A DNA stretch of 64,000 bases from Phycisphaerales bacterium. GTDB lineage: Bacteria > Planctomycetota > Phycisphaerae > UBA1845 > Fen-1342. This document shows, piece after piece, positions 16,943 to 26,899 of the stretch. Numbering within the stretch: position 1 is the stretch's first letter; each line of letters begins with the position of its first letter. The stretch spans positions 1,674,001 to 1,738,000 of the forward strand of contig JADJWG010000001.1 of the NCBI GenBank assembly GCA_016716475.1. The letters run 5' to 3'. Under the pieces are notes generated by a model that saw only the letters and a program-made list of their open reading frames with translations, was not told where the DNA came from and made no database searches. The position numbers and the translations under genes are program-made.

Positions 16943-18658
16943 TCAATCACGTGGTCGAAACTGGAGCAAATCCCGCGATTCGCCCCGCGGCAGATAGCGG
17001 ATCGTTCGCACCTGTGCACCGCGTCGCACCTGCAACTGGATCCTTTCATCCGGGTTGTCGTGCAAGTTCCATCCTACAAGTTCATCCCCGTCGCGCAAAC
17101 CCGACCGCTCGGCCGCGGACCCCGGCAGGAGACCCGTGACACGCTGAGTTGCCAGCGACTCCTGGCGGTCGAAGCCGAGTTCGAAAGCGTAGACCGGTCC
17201 GACGCGCCCCGTCAGCCAGGGTTCCAGTGCGTCCGACGGAACCTCGACATCCGCCACCTGCACGACGTAGCGGTCGAACTCCGCGCCGAACCACGCCCCC
17301 AGAGCACGCTCACCCTCGGTGCGCAGCAATTCGTTGGAGAGCTCCAATACTCCATCGCCGGCTTTCGCCAGCAGCGCCCGCAGCCACGCATCCACCCCCT
17401 CCGGCCGGCCGCGTTCGCGCGCCAGTTGGTGCCAGCGCAGACCCAGCATGACGCCGCGCTGGTACGCCGCTTCGCCGTAAGTCTGGCGATCACTCCAGAA
17501 GCGGGCCGCGATCTCATCGTTGGAGGCATTGCGGGCGGGGTTGTCGGCGTACGCCCGGACATGCCGGTTCATCCACTCCGCGAACGTCGCGTTGTCCCAG
17601 CGCTGCTCCGCGCGCAGTAGCCGTAGTGCGTAGTACTCCGTGAAGCCCTCGAGAAACCAGGCCAGCGCACCCTCCCCGCCGGGGTGCGCTGCCCGCAGCA
17701 CGCGACCGTTCCAATGGTGGAAAAGCTCGTGGGCAAACAGGTGATCCACGGGCGGGCCCAAGGGTGAACGAGGTGCGAGCCAAAGCGCGAATCCCTGGTC
17801 GAGCCCGGCCCCCGCTAGCCGCGCGTTGCCGGCTGCAAGCGGTGGACCCACCGGGACGACAGTCACGAAGTAGTGCGGGAACCGGGCGTCCCCGATGAAT
17901 GCGACCTGGTCCTGGACAATTTGCGCGACCCGCGTCGCGAACGCTTCGGCATCGAAGGCAAAAGCATCCACCATCACGACGCGCAGCTCCCGAGCCCCCT
18001 CGACCGGCAAAGTGTGTGTCACCAGCTCGCCGGCGAGATACACCGCATGCCGCAACTCGTCCGCGCTGATGCGTCCGCCGATGGTACGGCCGTAGCCCCA
18101 CGAGCACGCTGCCCGCCAGTTGCGCGGGATGTCCCACACCACGATAAACTCGAATTCGTGCGGGTGCCCCCAGCCCGGCGGTGGTGCGAGCATAAAGGTG
18201 TTGCCGATGCCGTGGAAGAAATGGCGTGTGGTGACCGGCGCGTGTGTGTTGTCCCACTCGAGCGTACGGGTCCCGGGGTCAACGGTGTACCGCACCCGCA
18301 GCTCCGCACCAGGGCGGTGCTGAATTTGCCAGCAGGCACCCTCCGGGCGGACCTCCACCGCCCCGTCGAAGGTCAGGTCGCGCAGCAGCGCGGGGACGTT
18401 CGCCACCGAGCCGTAACGGGGAGAAATGCACAGCCGGGAACTCGTGCGGCCGCGTGTCTCCCAGCGTAGCTCAACTTCGAGCACACCGGTTTCAATCCGC
18501 GGACGCAGGGTGTAGGTAAAGACCTCGGCGCTGTTTTGAGCAAACGCCTGTACGGGTCCGAGGAGCACGAGCACCAGCAACGTCGTCCAAGCGCGGGCGG
18601 CACTTCGGCACCGCGCGTTGCGCTCCTTGTGGCACGCTTGTCGCCTGTCCTGTTGCAT
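16943..18658 (-). CDS. M61 family metallopeptidase with PDZ domain
   Basis: 571 residues from ATG at 18658 (GAGGT seven bases upstream). A basic leader and hydrophobic core (TTLLVLVLLGPVQAFAQ) form a signal peptide. The zinc site is HELFHHWN (about 310-317) with the third ligand Glu in WFLEGFTEYYAL (about 337), as in glycyl aminopeptidases of family M61. A PDZ domain ends the protein (VTGLLPGSAAERSGLRDGDELVGWN). It is likely a secreted or periplasmic aminopeptidase. Divergent from nadE. Confidence 0.88.
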   Translation of the reverse strand: MQQDRRQACHKERNARCRSAARAWTTLLVLVLLGPVQAFAQNSAEVFTYTLRPRIETGVLEVELRWETRGRTSSRLCISPRYGSVANVPALLRDLTFDGAVEVRPEGACWQIQHRPGAELRVRYTVDPGTRTLEWDNTHAPVTTRHFFHGIGNTFMLAPPPGWGHPHEFEFIVVWDIPRNWRAACSWGYGRTIGGRISADELRHAVYLAGELVTHTLPVEGARELRVVMVDAFAFDAEAFATRVAQIVQDQVAFIGDARFPHYFVTVVPVGPPLAAGNARLAGAGLDQGFALWLAPRSPLGPPVDHLFAHELFHHWNGRVLRAAHPGGEGALAWFLEGFTEYYALRLLRAEQRWDNATFAEWMNRHVRAYADNPARNASNDEIAARFWSDRQTYGEAAYQRGVMLGLRWHQLARERGRPEGVDAWLRALLAKAGDGVLELSNELLRTEGERALGAWFGAEFDRYVVQVADVEVPSDALEPWLTGRVGPVYAFELGFDRQESLATQRVTGLLPGSAAERSGLRDGDELVGWNLHDNPDERIQLQVRRGAQVRTIRYLPRGESRDLLQFRPRD

Positions 18659-18760
18659 GCGCAGCACCTCGTTCGGAATTCGGCCGCCCGGCCGGTGGTA
18701 CCCGTCTGCCGGCCCCCCCGGCTTACCCGAGCATAGCGCGCGGAGCTACACTGTACCGCG

Positions 18761-20404
18761 ATGAAACTCGCGCTCGTGCAACTCAATCCGATTGTCGGCG
18801 ACGTGGCCGGCAATACCGCCCGAATCCGGGCCGGACTGGCCCGGGCCCGCGCTACCGGTGCCGCCCTCGCCGTCTTTCCGGAGCAGGCCATTCTGGGCTA
18901 TCCGGCCCGCGACCTGCTGCTGCGTCGCGATCTTATCGCGCGCAATGAGGCCGCGCTGGCCGAAATCGCAGCCGACACCGGGGAGATTGCCGCCCTGGTC
19001 GGCTTTGCTGAGCCCAATACGGCCCGCTTTGGTCGCCCGGTATTCAACTCCGCCGCATTGCTCCATCGGGGGCGGTGTTGCGCCACGTGGCGCAAGCGCC
19101 TGCTGCCGACTTACGACATCTTTGATGAAGTGCGCTACTTCGAGCCCGGCGGTCCGCAGCCGATTGTCGAGTTCGGCGGCTTGCGCCTGGGCGTCACGAT
19201 CTGTGAGGATATGTGGTCGCGCGAAGAAATGCTCGGGCTTCCGCTGTACGAGGCCGACCCGATCGCCGACCTGACGGTGGCCGGTGCCGACCTCATCCTG
19301 AACGTGTCCGCGTCGCCGTACTTCCTCGGTAAACCCGCCTTGCGCACAGCGTTGCTCACGGACCATGCCCGGCGCCACGGCCGTCCGCTGCTGTTTGTGA
19401 ACCAGGTCGGGGGGAACGACGAGATCCTGTTCGACGGCGCCTCCTGCGTAACTGACGCACAAGGGCGCCTGGTCGGGCAGGCCGCGGCGTTCACCGAGGA
19501 TTTGCTGATCGTCGATCTGGACGACCTGGCCGCCACGCGGCGGGAGATTATGCCGGAAGGGCCTGCTGCGGTCCGGGCCGCACTCGCGATGGGCGTGCGA
19601 GACTATCTGGGCAAGTGCGGTTTCCGCTCGGCCGTGATCGGCTTGTCGGGCGGGATCGACTCCGCCCTGGTTGCCGCACTCGCGGTTGATGCGTTGGGCG
19701 CGGAGTGCGTCCACGGGATCGCAATGCCGAGCCGCTTCAGTAGTGTGCACAGCGTCACCGATGCTCGTGTCCTCGCCACGAACCTGGGTCTGCAGTTCGA
19801 AGTTGTGCCGATCGAGCCGCTCCATGCGGCTTTTGAAGCGGTGCTGCAGCCACGTTTCGAAGGTCGGCCGGCGGACGTCACGGAGGAGAACTTGCAGGCC
19901 CGGGCCCGCGGGGTTGTGTTGATGGCGCTGTCGAACAAGTTCGGCCACCTGCTGCTGACCACGGGGAACAAGAGTGAGCTGGCGGTGGGATACTGCACGC
20001 TCTACGGCGACATGTGTGGCGGGCTGGCGGTGATCAGCGACGTGCCCAAAACGATGGTTTACGCCGTGGCGCAGCATCTGAATGCCGTGGCCGGGCGCGA
20101 GATCATTCCGGCGGGGACGCTGATGAAGCCGCCGTCGGCGGAACTGCGTCCGAACCAGACCGACCAGGACTCACTGCCGCCCTACGCGGTGCTGGATGAG
20201 ATCATTGAGCGGTATGAGGTCCGGATGCAGACCGCCAACGAGATCGTGGCGGCAGGTTTTGACGCGGCGGTCGTGGCCGACGTGTTGCGGAAAATCCGGC
20301 GGAGCGAGCACAAGCGGCAGCAGGCGGCACCCGGGTTGAAGGTTACGTCGCGAGCGTTCGGCTTTGGGCGACGGATGCCGATCGCAGCCGCGCCCGAGGG
20401 GTGA
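18761..20404 (+). CDS. nadE: Glutamine-dependent NAD+ synthetase
   Basis: 547 residues. The N-terminal nitrilase-type glutaminase domain has Glu in FPEQAILGYP, Lys in TWRKRLLPTYDIFDE and Cys in VTICEDMW. The C-terminal ATP pyrophosphatase domain has the P-loop SGGIDSAL and the TTGNKSELAVGYCTLYGDMCGG signature. Together they amidate nicotinic acid adenine dinucleotide to NAD+ with glutamine as nitrogen donor. This is the smaller bacterial two-domain type (about 540-560 residues). It starts about 100 bases from the divergent M61 peptidase and precedes ileS on the same strand. Confidence 0.95.
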   Translation: MKLALVQLNPIVGDVAGNTARIRAGLARARATGAALAVFPEQAILGYPARDLLLRRDLIARNEAALAEIAADTGEIAALVGFAEPNTARFGRPVFNSAALLHRGRCCATWRKRLLPTYDIFDEVRYFEPGGPQPIVEFGGLRLGVTICEDMWSREEMLGLPLYEADPIADLTVAGADLILNVSASPYFLGKPALRTALLTDHARRHGRPLLFVNQVGGNDEILFDGASCVTDAQGRLVGQAAAFTEDLLIVDLDDLAATRREIMPEGPAAVRAALAMGVRDYLGKCGFRSAVIGLSGGIDSALVAALAVDALGAECVHGIAMPSRFSSVHSVTDARVLATNLGLQFEVVPIEPLHAAFEAVLQPRFEGRPADVTEENLQARARGVVLMALSNKFGHLLLTTGNKSELAVGYCTLYGDMCGGLAVISDVPKTMVYAVAQHLNAVAGREIIPAGTLMKPPSAELRPNQTDQDSLPPYAVLDEIIERYEVRMQTANEIVAAGFDAAVVADVLRKIRRSEHKRQQAAPGLKVTSRAFGFGRRMPIAAAPEG

Positions 20405-20521
20405 CCCCCACTCTCCCGCGGCCGAACCACGCCCTTGTGTCCTGTTCCGATTCCCCCGTTCAGCCGTTATCCTCTATGGTTTTCACCGATTCGGCCGCCC
20501 TCCGTCGCTCGGAGACGACGC

Positions 20522-23500
20522 ATGTTCGAGCCGTTGCCACCGCAATTCAGCTTTCCCGAAGCCGAGAAACGCATCCTCGCGTTCTGGGAGCAGCACGACA
20601 TTTTCGGACAGTCGCTGCGGCGGCGGGCGGGGGCGCCGCGCTTCGTGTTCTACGAGGGGCCGCCGACGGCGAACGGTTTGCCGCACCCGGGGCACTGCCT
20701 GACGCGGGCGATCAAGGACCTGTTTCCGCGTTACCAGACGATGTGCGGCAAGCTGGTCGAGCGGAAGGCCGGGTGGGACACGCACGGGCTGCCGGTCGAG
20801 GTCGAGGTGTGTAAGGAGCTGGGGATCCACACCAAGGCGGAGATCGAGCAATACGGGCTGGAGAAGTTCGTCCGCAAGTGCATCGAGAGCGTGTTCCGTT
20901 ACACGAAGGAGTGGGAGCACGTCACGAAGCGGCTGGGGTTCTGGGTGAACCTGGACGAGGCGTATGTCACGTACTACCAGAGCTACGTGGAGAGCGTGTG
21001 GTGGGGGTTGCGGCAGCTCTTCGAGCGCGGATTGCTGTACCAGGGCCACAAGGTGGTGTGGTGGTGGGCGCAGGGCGGGACAGCGCTGTCGGCGGGCGAG
21101 GTCGGCGAGGGCTACCGGACGGTGCAGGATCCGTCGGTGTATGTGCGATTCTCGCTGCGCGGTGATGGTGTCGCGGCTACGCCGACGGCAACGGCGCTTC
21201 TGAAGGCGATTCCCGCGGGCAAGCCTGCGGCGTTGCTCGTGTGGACGACGACTCCGTGGACACTGATCAGCAACCACTTTGCCGCCGTGCATCCCGAGAT
21301 CGAATACGCGCTGGTGCATGATCCGGCGGCCGATGAATGCCTCGTGATTGCTGCCGCATTGGTTGACACGATCGCGACCAAACTGAAACGCGAGTTCCAC
21401 GTGCTCGGCCAGTGCCCGGGCCGTGCCCTCGTCGGGCTTCGATATCTGCCACCGTTCGACGTCTACCATCGCACGCTCGGTGACAAAACGGCAGCGCTCG
21501 CCGGTGGCGGCGTGGACGCCATGGGCTGGCGTGTGACGGCGGCGGACTTTGTGACGCTCGAGAGTGGCACGGGGCTGGTGCACGAGGCCCCCGCGTATGG
21601 CGAAGTCGATTTTGATTTGCTCCAATCCGAGCGGCAGCGCTTCACCGACCCGTTGAACGCGATTCCGCTCCTCAATGCCGTCGGGCCGGACGGGAATTTC
21701 ACCGACGAGGCCCCGCCGCCGTATCGCGGACGGTGGGTCAAGGACTGCGACAAGGACATCATCCGCGAGCTGCGCGAGCGCGGGCTGCTGCTGCACCAGG
21801 AGACGATCGAGCACGAATACCCGTTCTGCCCGCGTTCGCCCGACGATCCGCTGATCCAGTACGCGCGGCGGAGCTGGTTCGTCCGCACGAGCCAGTTCAA
21901 GGAGCAGTTCCTCGCGAACAACGCGCAGATGAACTGGCTGCCGGAGCACATCCGCGACGGCCGATTCGGGGACTTCCTGCGCAACAACGTCGACTGGGCC
22001 CTGTCGCGCGAGCGGTACTGGGGCACGCCGCTGCCGATCTGGGTGTGTGAGCAGACCGGGCGGATGGAGGCGGTGGCGTCGCTGGCGGAGCTGGTGGCCA
22101 AGCCGGGGGCCACGGATGCGACGGAGGAGTTTCCGCAGGGCTTCTGGTCGGCGAAGCTGGCTGAGGACCCGGCGCTGCCGGAGCACCTGCGGGTACACAA
22201 GCCGTACATCGACGCGTGGACATACGACAGCCCGTTCACCGCGGGGGCGCGGATGCGGCGCGTATCGGAAGTGATCGACTGCTGGTGGGACGCGGGTAGC
22301 ATGCCCTTCGCACAATGGGGTTTCCCGCACGCGCCGGGCAGCACGGAGGCATTCGCGCAGCGCTTTCCCGCCGACTTCATCAGCGAAGCGATCGACCAGA
22401 CGCGCGGATGGTTCTATGGACTGCTGGCGATCAGCACGCTGTTGTTTGGGGAGCGCGATTTTCCCCTCCCCTTCCGCGCCTGCATCGTGCTCGGCCACAT
22501 GATGGGCGAGGACGGCAACAAAATGTCCAAGCGTCTGAGGAACTACCGCGAGCCCAACTACATCTTCGACGCCCTCGGCGCCGATGCCATGCGCTGGTAC
22601 TTCTTCAGCGCCCAGGTGCCGTGGACCAGCACGCGCTTCGTCGAGGCCAGTATCCGCGATGCGCACCGTGAATTTCTTGTCCGGCTGTACAACGTCTTCA
22701 GCTTCTTCAACATCTACGCCAATCTCGACGGCTTCGTCGCCCACCCGACGGACGGCTCGCCCTGGCGCCCCACCGCCGAGCGCGGCGAGCTTGATCGCTG
22801 GATCATCAGCGAGTTGTACCGCACGATTGCCTTCGTCCGTGCGAAGCTCGACGCCTTCGAGAACTTCCCCGCGGCTCAACGCCTCAATGAATTCGTCGAC
22901 GCGCTCAGTAACTGGTACGTTCGCCGCAGCCGCGACCGCTTCTGGAAGAGCGCCAAAGACCAGGACAAGTGGGACGCGTACCACACGCTCTACGGCGTGC
23001 TCTCCACGCTCAGCCGTCTGATTGCCCCGTTCACCCCGTTTTTCGCCGAGGTCATGTATCACAATCTCGTCGGCCTCAACCCCGACGATCCGGAAACCTT
23101 GAAGCCCGCGGGCTCCCAGCCCCATCCTCCATCGGTCCACCTGTGCGACTACCCCGACACCGATGCGACCCTCATCGACGAGACCCTTGCCCAGGAGATG
23201 GATCTGGTGCGTGACATTGTTTCCCTCGGCCGCGCCGCGCGCACAACTGCCAAGCTCAAGGTGCGCCAGCCCCTCGCGCTGGTCGAGATCATGCTGGCCC
23301 GCCCCGAGCACGCCGACTGGCTGCACACCCACAGTGCCCTGATCGCCGAAGAACTCAACATCAAGCAGGTCGAATTCGCCACCGCCGCCGATCACTATGT
23401 CACCTACCAGATCAAACCCAACTTCAAATCGCTCGGCCCCCGTTTCGGCGCGCGCGGGAAGCAGATCGCAGCGGCCTTGCAGCAGCTCGATGCGGCCGCC

Positions 23501-23935
23501 GCCCGCCGCGCGTTGGACACGACCGGCCGATTGACCGTCCCGGTCGGCGGAGAAGATGTTCAGCTCCATCCGGAAGACGTCGAGATTCGACTCGAAGCGA
23601 AGCCCGGTTGGTCGGCGGCGCAGGGCCGGGCCGGAGTCGTGGTCGTCAAGACGGAGTTGACGGACGCACTGCGCGACGAAGGTCTTTGCCGCGAGTTGAT
23701 CCACCATGTGCAGGCCCTGCGGAAGGAGCAGAACCTCGCGTACGAGGCCCGCATCCACCTTTTCCTGGAGGCCCCGGCCGCCCTCGAACGCATCGCCACG
23801 GCGTTTCGTGCCACGCTGGCGACCGAGTGCCTGGCCGATGAACTCGTATTCGGCGCTCCTCCGGCCGGTATCCCGGCCACCGCGGTCGAGGTCGAGGGGC
23901 ACGCGGCCAAGCTGGCGGTGGTGGTACCGTCGTGA
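20522..23935 (+). CDS. ileS: Isoleucyl-tRNA synthetase
   Basis: 1137 residues from ATG at 20522. The HIGH motif is HPGH (55-58) within GLPHPGHCLTRAIKDLFPRY, and the KMSKS motif is KMSKR (667-671). The connecting editing domain has TTTPWTLISN and the DFVTLESGTGLVHEAPAYGEVDF block. The first catalytic region reads VVWWWAQGGTALSAGEVGEGYR. The C-terminal region resembles eukaryote-like class 2 IleRS, which is often less sensitive to mupirocin; that class call is from general appearance. It charges tRNA-Ile in the cytoplasm. No T-box leader is seen in the 117 bases upstream. Confidence 0.95.
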   Translation: MFEPLPPQFSFPEAEKRILAFWEQHDIFGQSLRRRAGAPRFVFYEGPPTANGLPHPGHCLTRAIKDLFPRYQTMCGKLVERKAGWDTHGLPVEVEVCKELGIHTKAEIEQYGLEKFVRKCIESVFRYTKEWEHVTKRLGFWVNLDEAYVTYYQSYVESVWWGLRQLFERGLLYQGHKVVWWWAQGGTALSAGEVGEGYRTVQDPSVYVRFSLRGDGVAATPTATALLKAIPAGKPAALLVWTTTPWTLISNHFAAVHPEIEYALVHDPAADECLVIAAALVDTIATKLKREFHVLGQCPGRALVGLRYLPPFDVYHRTLGDKTAALAGGGVDAMGWRVTAADFVTLESGTGLVHEAPAYGEVDFDLLQSERQRFTDPLNAIPLLNAVGPDGNFTDEAPPPYRGRWVKDCDKDIIRELRERGLLLHQETIEHEYPFCPRSPDDPLIQYARRSWFVRTSQFKEQFLANNAQMNWLPEHIRDGRFGDFLRNNVDWALSRERYWGTPLPIWVCEQTGRMEAVASLAELVAKPGATDATEEFPQGFWSAKLAEDPALPEHLRVHKPYIDAWTYDSPFTAGARMRRVSEVIDCWWDAGSMPFAQWGFPHAPGSTEAFAQRFPADFISEAIDQTRGWFYGLLAISTLLFGERDFPLPFRACIVLGHMMGEDGNKMSKRLRNYREPNYIFDALGADAMRWYFFSAQVPWTSTRFVEASIRDAHREFLVRLYNVFSFFNIYANLDGFVAHPTDGSPWRPTAERGELDRWIISELYRTIAFVRAKLDAFENFPAAQRLNEFVDALSNWYVRRSRDRFWKSAKDQDKWDAYHTLYGVLSTLSRLIAPFTPFFAEVMYHNLVGLNPDDPETLKPAGSQPHPPSVHLCDYPDTDATLIDETLAQEMDLVRDIVSLGRAARTTAKLKVRQPLALVEIMLARPEHADWLHTHSALIAEELNIKQVEFATAADHYVTYQIKPNFKSLGPRFGARGKQIAAALQQLDAAAARRALDTTGRLTVPVGGEDVQLHPEDVEIRLEAKPGWSAAQGRAGVVVVKTELTDALRDEGLCRELIHHVQALRKEQNLAYEARIHLFLEAPAALERIATAFRATLATECLADELVFGAPPAGIPATAVEVEGHAAKLAVVVPS

Positions 23936-24084
23936 TTCCCGGACCCGGTCCGGGCGCGGAACTTGGTTCCCGACGGTGGTTTGCGCGGAATCTAACCTAA
24001 GATTCACCGAGCGCGGCTGCGAACCTTAACACACCCTCGGGATGCTGCCCGCGACCACACCGAGCGATCCGAGGAAATGATGAA

Positions 24085-25074
24085 ATGCATGACCTGTTAA
24101 CTCCCATCGTGGAATATGCCGCCCATTGCGGGAACGAGCCGCGCGCCCGCTGGGCCGCGCGTCCGGGCGTGCGCGTCGACTTCCATTGTCACTCCACGTT
24201 CTCTGACGAGCGCCTGCGTTGGCTCCCAGGCATGGTGTACCACCCGCTCATGACGCCCGGTGAAGTCTACGACCTCGCCAAGGCCCGCGGCATGGACTTT
24301 GTCACCATTACCGACCACGACACCATCGCCGGTTGTCTGGCGCTGCTCGAACAGCGCGGTCCGTTGCCCGACTTCTTCATCGGGGAGGAGATTTCCGTCC
24401 GCTTCCCCGAGGATGGCACCATCGTCCACGTGAACGTCTTCGATCACGACGAGGCCCAGCACCGCGAGATTCAGCGCCTCCGTGACAACATCTACGATCT
24501 TTGCGCCTACCTCCGCCGGATCGACAAGCTCTTCGTCCTCAACCATATGACCTGGACGGAGCAGCACCGCGTGCTCAAGGCCTGGCAGCTCGAGGTCATG
24601 CTCGAGCTCTTCGACGTCTTCGAAGGTCTGAACGGCGCGCGCAGCTACGCCCACAATGCCTTCGCCTGGCATGCGACACGCGAGCGGGGCAAGGTCCTTG
24701 TCGCCGGCAGTGACTCCCACACGTTCCGCGTCGGCACCAGCTACACGCTCTCCGAGGGGCGCACTCCTGCGGAGCTCTTTGCCAGCATTCGGGCCGGCCA
24801 AGCCGCCTGCTGCGGCGCGTTCGGCACGCCCGAGCGACTCCGCGAGGATGTCTGGACGGTCCTCCAGAAGAACGTCGAATGGCGCATGGCGGCCGCGCAG
24901 AGTGGCTGGGGCCGGGTGGCCTGCCGCCTAGTTCGACGGATCGGCAAGGCCCTGCACCCCCTCGTCCTCTTCGGTTATGACAAGCGCCAGGACGCGCTCA
25001 TCCGCGGCTTCCTGCGAGAACTGCCTGCTTCCGGACTCGCCGAGGTCGTGGTTTTCGAGCCCGCCACCGCTTGA
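24085..25074 (+). CDS. PHP-domain metal-dependent phosphoesterase
   Basis: 329 residues from ATG at 24085, with GAGGA upstream. PHP motifs are in order: DFHCHSTFSDE (HxH, about 33-35), FVTITDHDTIAG (the second H and D), a Glu in FIGEEIS, NHMTW, and the late GSDSHTFRVG (DxH). These residues bind two or three metals for phosphoester cleavage. Family members include histidinol phosphatase and trinuclear nucleases/phosphatases; the substrate here is unknown. It sits alone between ileS and homogentisate dioxygenase. Confidence 0.85.
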   Translation: MHDLLTPIVEYAAHCGNEPRARWAARPGVRVDFHCHSTFSDERLRWLPGMVYHPLMTPGEVYDLAKARGMDFVTITDHDTIAGCLALLEQRGPLPDFFIGEEISVRFPEDGTIVHVNVFDHDEAQHREIQRLRDNIYDLCAYLRRIDKLFVLNHMTWTEQHRVLKAWQLEVMLELFDVFEGLNGARSYAHNAFAWHATRERGKVLVAGSDSHTFRVGTSYTLSEGRTPAELFASIRAGQAACCGAFGTPERLREDVWTVLQKNVEWRMAAAQSGWGRVACRLVRRIGKALHPLVLFGYDKRQDALIRGFLRELPASGLAEVVVFEPATA

Positions 25075-25161
25075 ATTTGCCGTGCGATGCGCCGCCCTCC
25101 CTTGGACTGCTGCGCCCGCTTCCGTGGTCGCGGGCGCTGGGCAGTGGCCGACTTCGCCCGG

Positions 25162-25167
25162 TATAAT
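25162..25167 (+). promoter_or_regulatory. -10 box ahead of homogentisate dioxygenase
   Basis: Perfect TATAAT at 25162-25167; predicted start near 25174, about 42 bases before the ATG at 25216. No recognisable -35 at 16-18 bp, so an activator may be needed. Confidence 0.4.
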
Positions 25168-25215
25168 TCCTGCACGTTTCCGCACTCGGGCTCCTCATCC
25201 GCAAGGATCGCGACC

Positions 25216-26385
25216 ATGATCCATCGCTACGCCCTCGGCCAGTTCCCAGCTAAGCCGCACACGGCGATGTACGAGAATCGCAAGCTGCTCATGGAGCAGA
25301 TGGTCACGCGCGAGGGCTTCCACGGGCCGTTTTCGATTCTGTACTTCCGCCGGTCACCGACGGATGAAATCTCGGTCGATCCCCTGGAACTGCCTGGTTT
25401 CTGCCCGGTACGCACCCTTCCGGATCAACCCCTGCGCCGGCGGCACATCCTGTCGCAGGAACTCTTACCGGTGGGCGACTTTCTTACGGGGCGCCGCACG
25501 CTGCTGGTCAACAGTTGCCTGCAGATCGGTGTGTGCAAGCCCGCCGGGGTCACCCCGCGTTTCTTTTCCAACGGCGACGGCGACGAGTGCTGGTTTGTAA
25601 AGGATGGCGCCGGCACGCTCGAAAGCGTCTATGGCGTGCTGCCTTTCCGTCCCCACGACTACCTGCTGATCCCGAAGGGCACGCCCTATCGCTTGCACTG
25701 CGACGGACCCGCCACGCTGCTGGTGTTCGAGGGGCGGCCCTACATCAACATCCCGAAGGAGTATCGGAACGCGTGGGGTCAGCTCAGCGACTCTGCTCCC
25801 TTTTCGCATCGCGATTTCCGCGTTCCACAGGAGTTGCTCGGCTACCGTCCGGATGTCCACGGAGCCGGGCCGTTCGAGATCGTCATGAAGCGCTCGGACC
25901 GACTGACGCTGCACCGCTACGAGCACTTCCCGCACGAAATCGCCGGCTGGGACGGCATCCTGTATCCCGTCGCGTTCAACATCCACGATTACCAGCCCAA
26001 GACCGGACTCGTGCACCTGCCGCCCACGATTCACACGACGTTCTCCGGGCCGGAATTCGTGATCTGCTCGTTCGTGCCGCGCGTGCTCGACTATCACCCG
26101 CAGGCAATTCCCTGCCCCTATGCGCACGCGAGCGTCGACATGGACGAGATCCTGTACTACGTCGAGGGGAACTTCACCTCGCGCAAAGGGGTGGGCTCCG
26201 AGTCCATCAGTCTGCATCCGGCCGGGGTGACGCACGGGCCGCACCCCGGCACGTATGAGGCGTCGATCGGCGTGCATCGCACGGATGAGCTCGCGGTGAT
26301 GTGCGATTGCTATCCGCCGCTGCAACTCACCGCCGAGGCGGCGGCGCTGGAGGACCCCGAGTACCACCTGTCATGGGTGCGATGA
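25216..26385 (+). CDS. hmgA: Homogentisate 1,2-dioxygenase
   Basis: 389 residues from ATG at 25216 (AAGGA upstream). The enzyme opens the ring of homogentisate to maleylacetoacetate in phenylalanine/tyrosine breakdown. The C-terminal cupin holds the iron ligands: HLPPTIHTTF, FVICSFVPRVLDYHPQAIPCPYAHASVDMDEILYYVEGNF and the LHPAGVTHGPHPG block, all typical. It is shorter than the roughly 430 residues of well-studied enzymes, as in a branch common in planctomycetes and actinobacteria. Maleylacetoacetate isomerase and fumarylacetoacetase are not nearby; the pterin dehydratase at 16.5 kb is the only related gene in the window. Confidence 0.85.
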   Translation: MIHRYALGQFPAKPHTAMYENRKLLMEQMVTREGFHGPFSILYFRRSPTDEISVDPLELPGFCPVRTLPDQPLRRRHILSQELLPVGDFLTGRRTLLVNSCLQIGVCKPAGVTPRFFSNGDGDECWFVKDGAGTLESVYGVLPFRPHDYLLIPKGTPYRLHCDGPATLLVFEGRPYINIPKEYRNAWGQLSDSAPFSHRDFRVPQELLGYRPDVHGAGPFEIVMKRSDRLTLHRYEHFPHEIAGWDGILYPVAFNIHDYQPKTGLVHLPPTIHTTFSGPEFVICSFVPRVLDYHPQAIPCPYAHASVDMDEILYYVEGNFTSRKGVGSESISLHPAGVTHGPHPGTYEASIGVHRTDELAVMCDCYPPLQLTAEAAALEDPEYHLSWVR

Positions 26386-26449
26386 ACGGTCGGGGGAGTA
26401 GGCGCACCGCGGAGGTAGAGGCGGCTCCAATCGGCGCGAGCTGGTCGTC

Positions 26450-26794
26450 CTACGAGCTGCCAACGGTTTCATCTACGGCGCGGGGGACGGACGCCCCACA
26501 CTCCGGACAGCGCCCGTTCACGTTACCGGTTAGATTGTATCCGCAGCGCATGCAGCAGCCCTCTGCGTAGCGGCGCGCCCGCGTTCGCGCGACGCGCTGC
26601 CCGACGATGTACCCCAATATGCCGCCAATCGCCCACCCTGCAACTCCGAACTGGGAATAATAGATTGCAACACACCTCCAGTAGTTCGGCTCGCCAAGAG
26701 CCGCCCACATCGGCTCGACGGCGCCTGCAATTGCGCCGAGGATCATGCCGCGCAAGACGTACGCACGGATAGGGGTGGTTGGCCTCGGAGTCAT
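26450..26794 (-). CDS. Small membrane protein with C-terminal zinc ribbon
   Basis: 114 residues. Two membrane helices (VLRGMILGAIAGAVEPMW and VAGWAIGGILGYIVGQRV) are followed by a zinc ribbon, CMRCGYNLTGNVNGRCPECGA, the form very common in planctomycete membrane proteins. No function known. It is separated by about 105 bases from the next minus-strand gene upstream. Confidence 0.65.
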   Translation of the reverse strand: MTPRPTTPIRAYVLRGMILGAIAGAVEPMWAALGEPNYWRCVAIYYSQFGVAGWAIGGILGYIVGQRVARTRARRYAEGCCMRCGYNLTGNVNGRCPECGASVPRAVDETVGSS

Positions 26795-26899
26795 CGCCTG
26801 TCCCGGAGCTTGGGTGCGGTGGGCACCCTCACGTTCCGTGCAATTCGCGTAGGTCCCGCAGCTTGATCATGTGGAGCGAAGGCATCCGGGTGCATTTCG

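Noticed and set aside
18746..20077. A minus-strand frame opposite nadE
   Set aside because: Shadow of the nitrilase and synthetase domains.
20483..24007. A minus-strand frame of over 1,100 codons opposite ileS
   Set aside because: It is the complement of a GC-rich gene; its composition (Arg, Gln, His, Val rich) has no domain, and ileS is unmistakable on the other strand.
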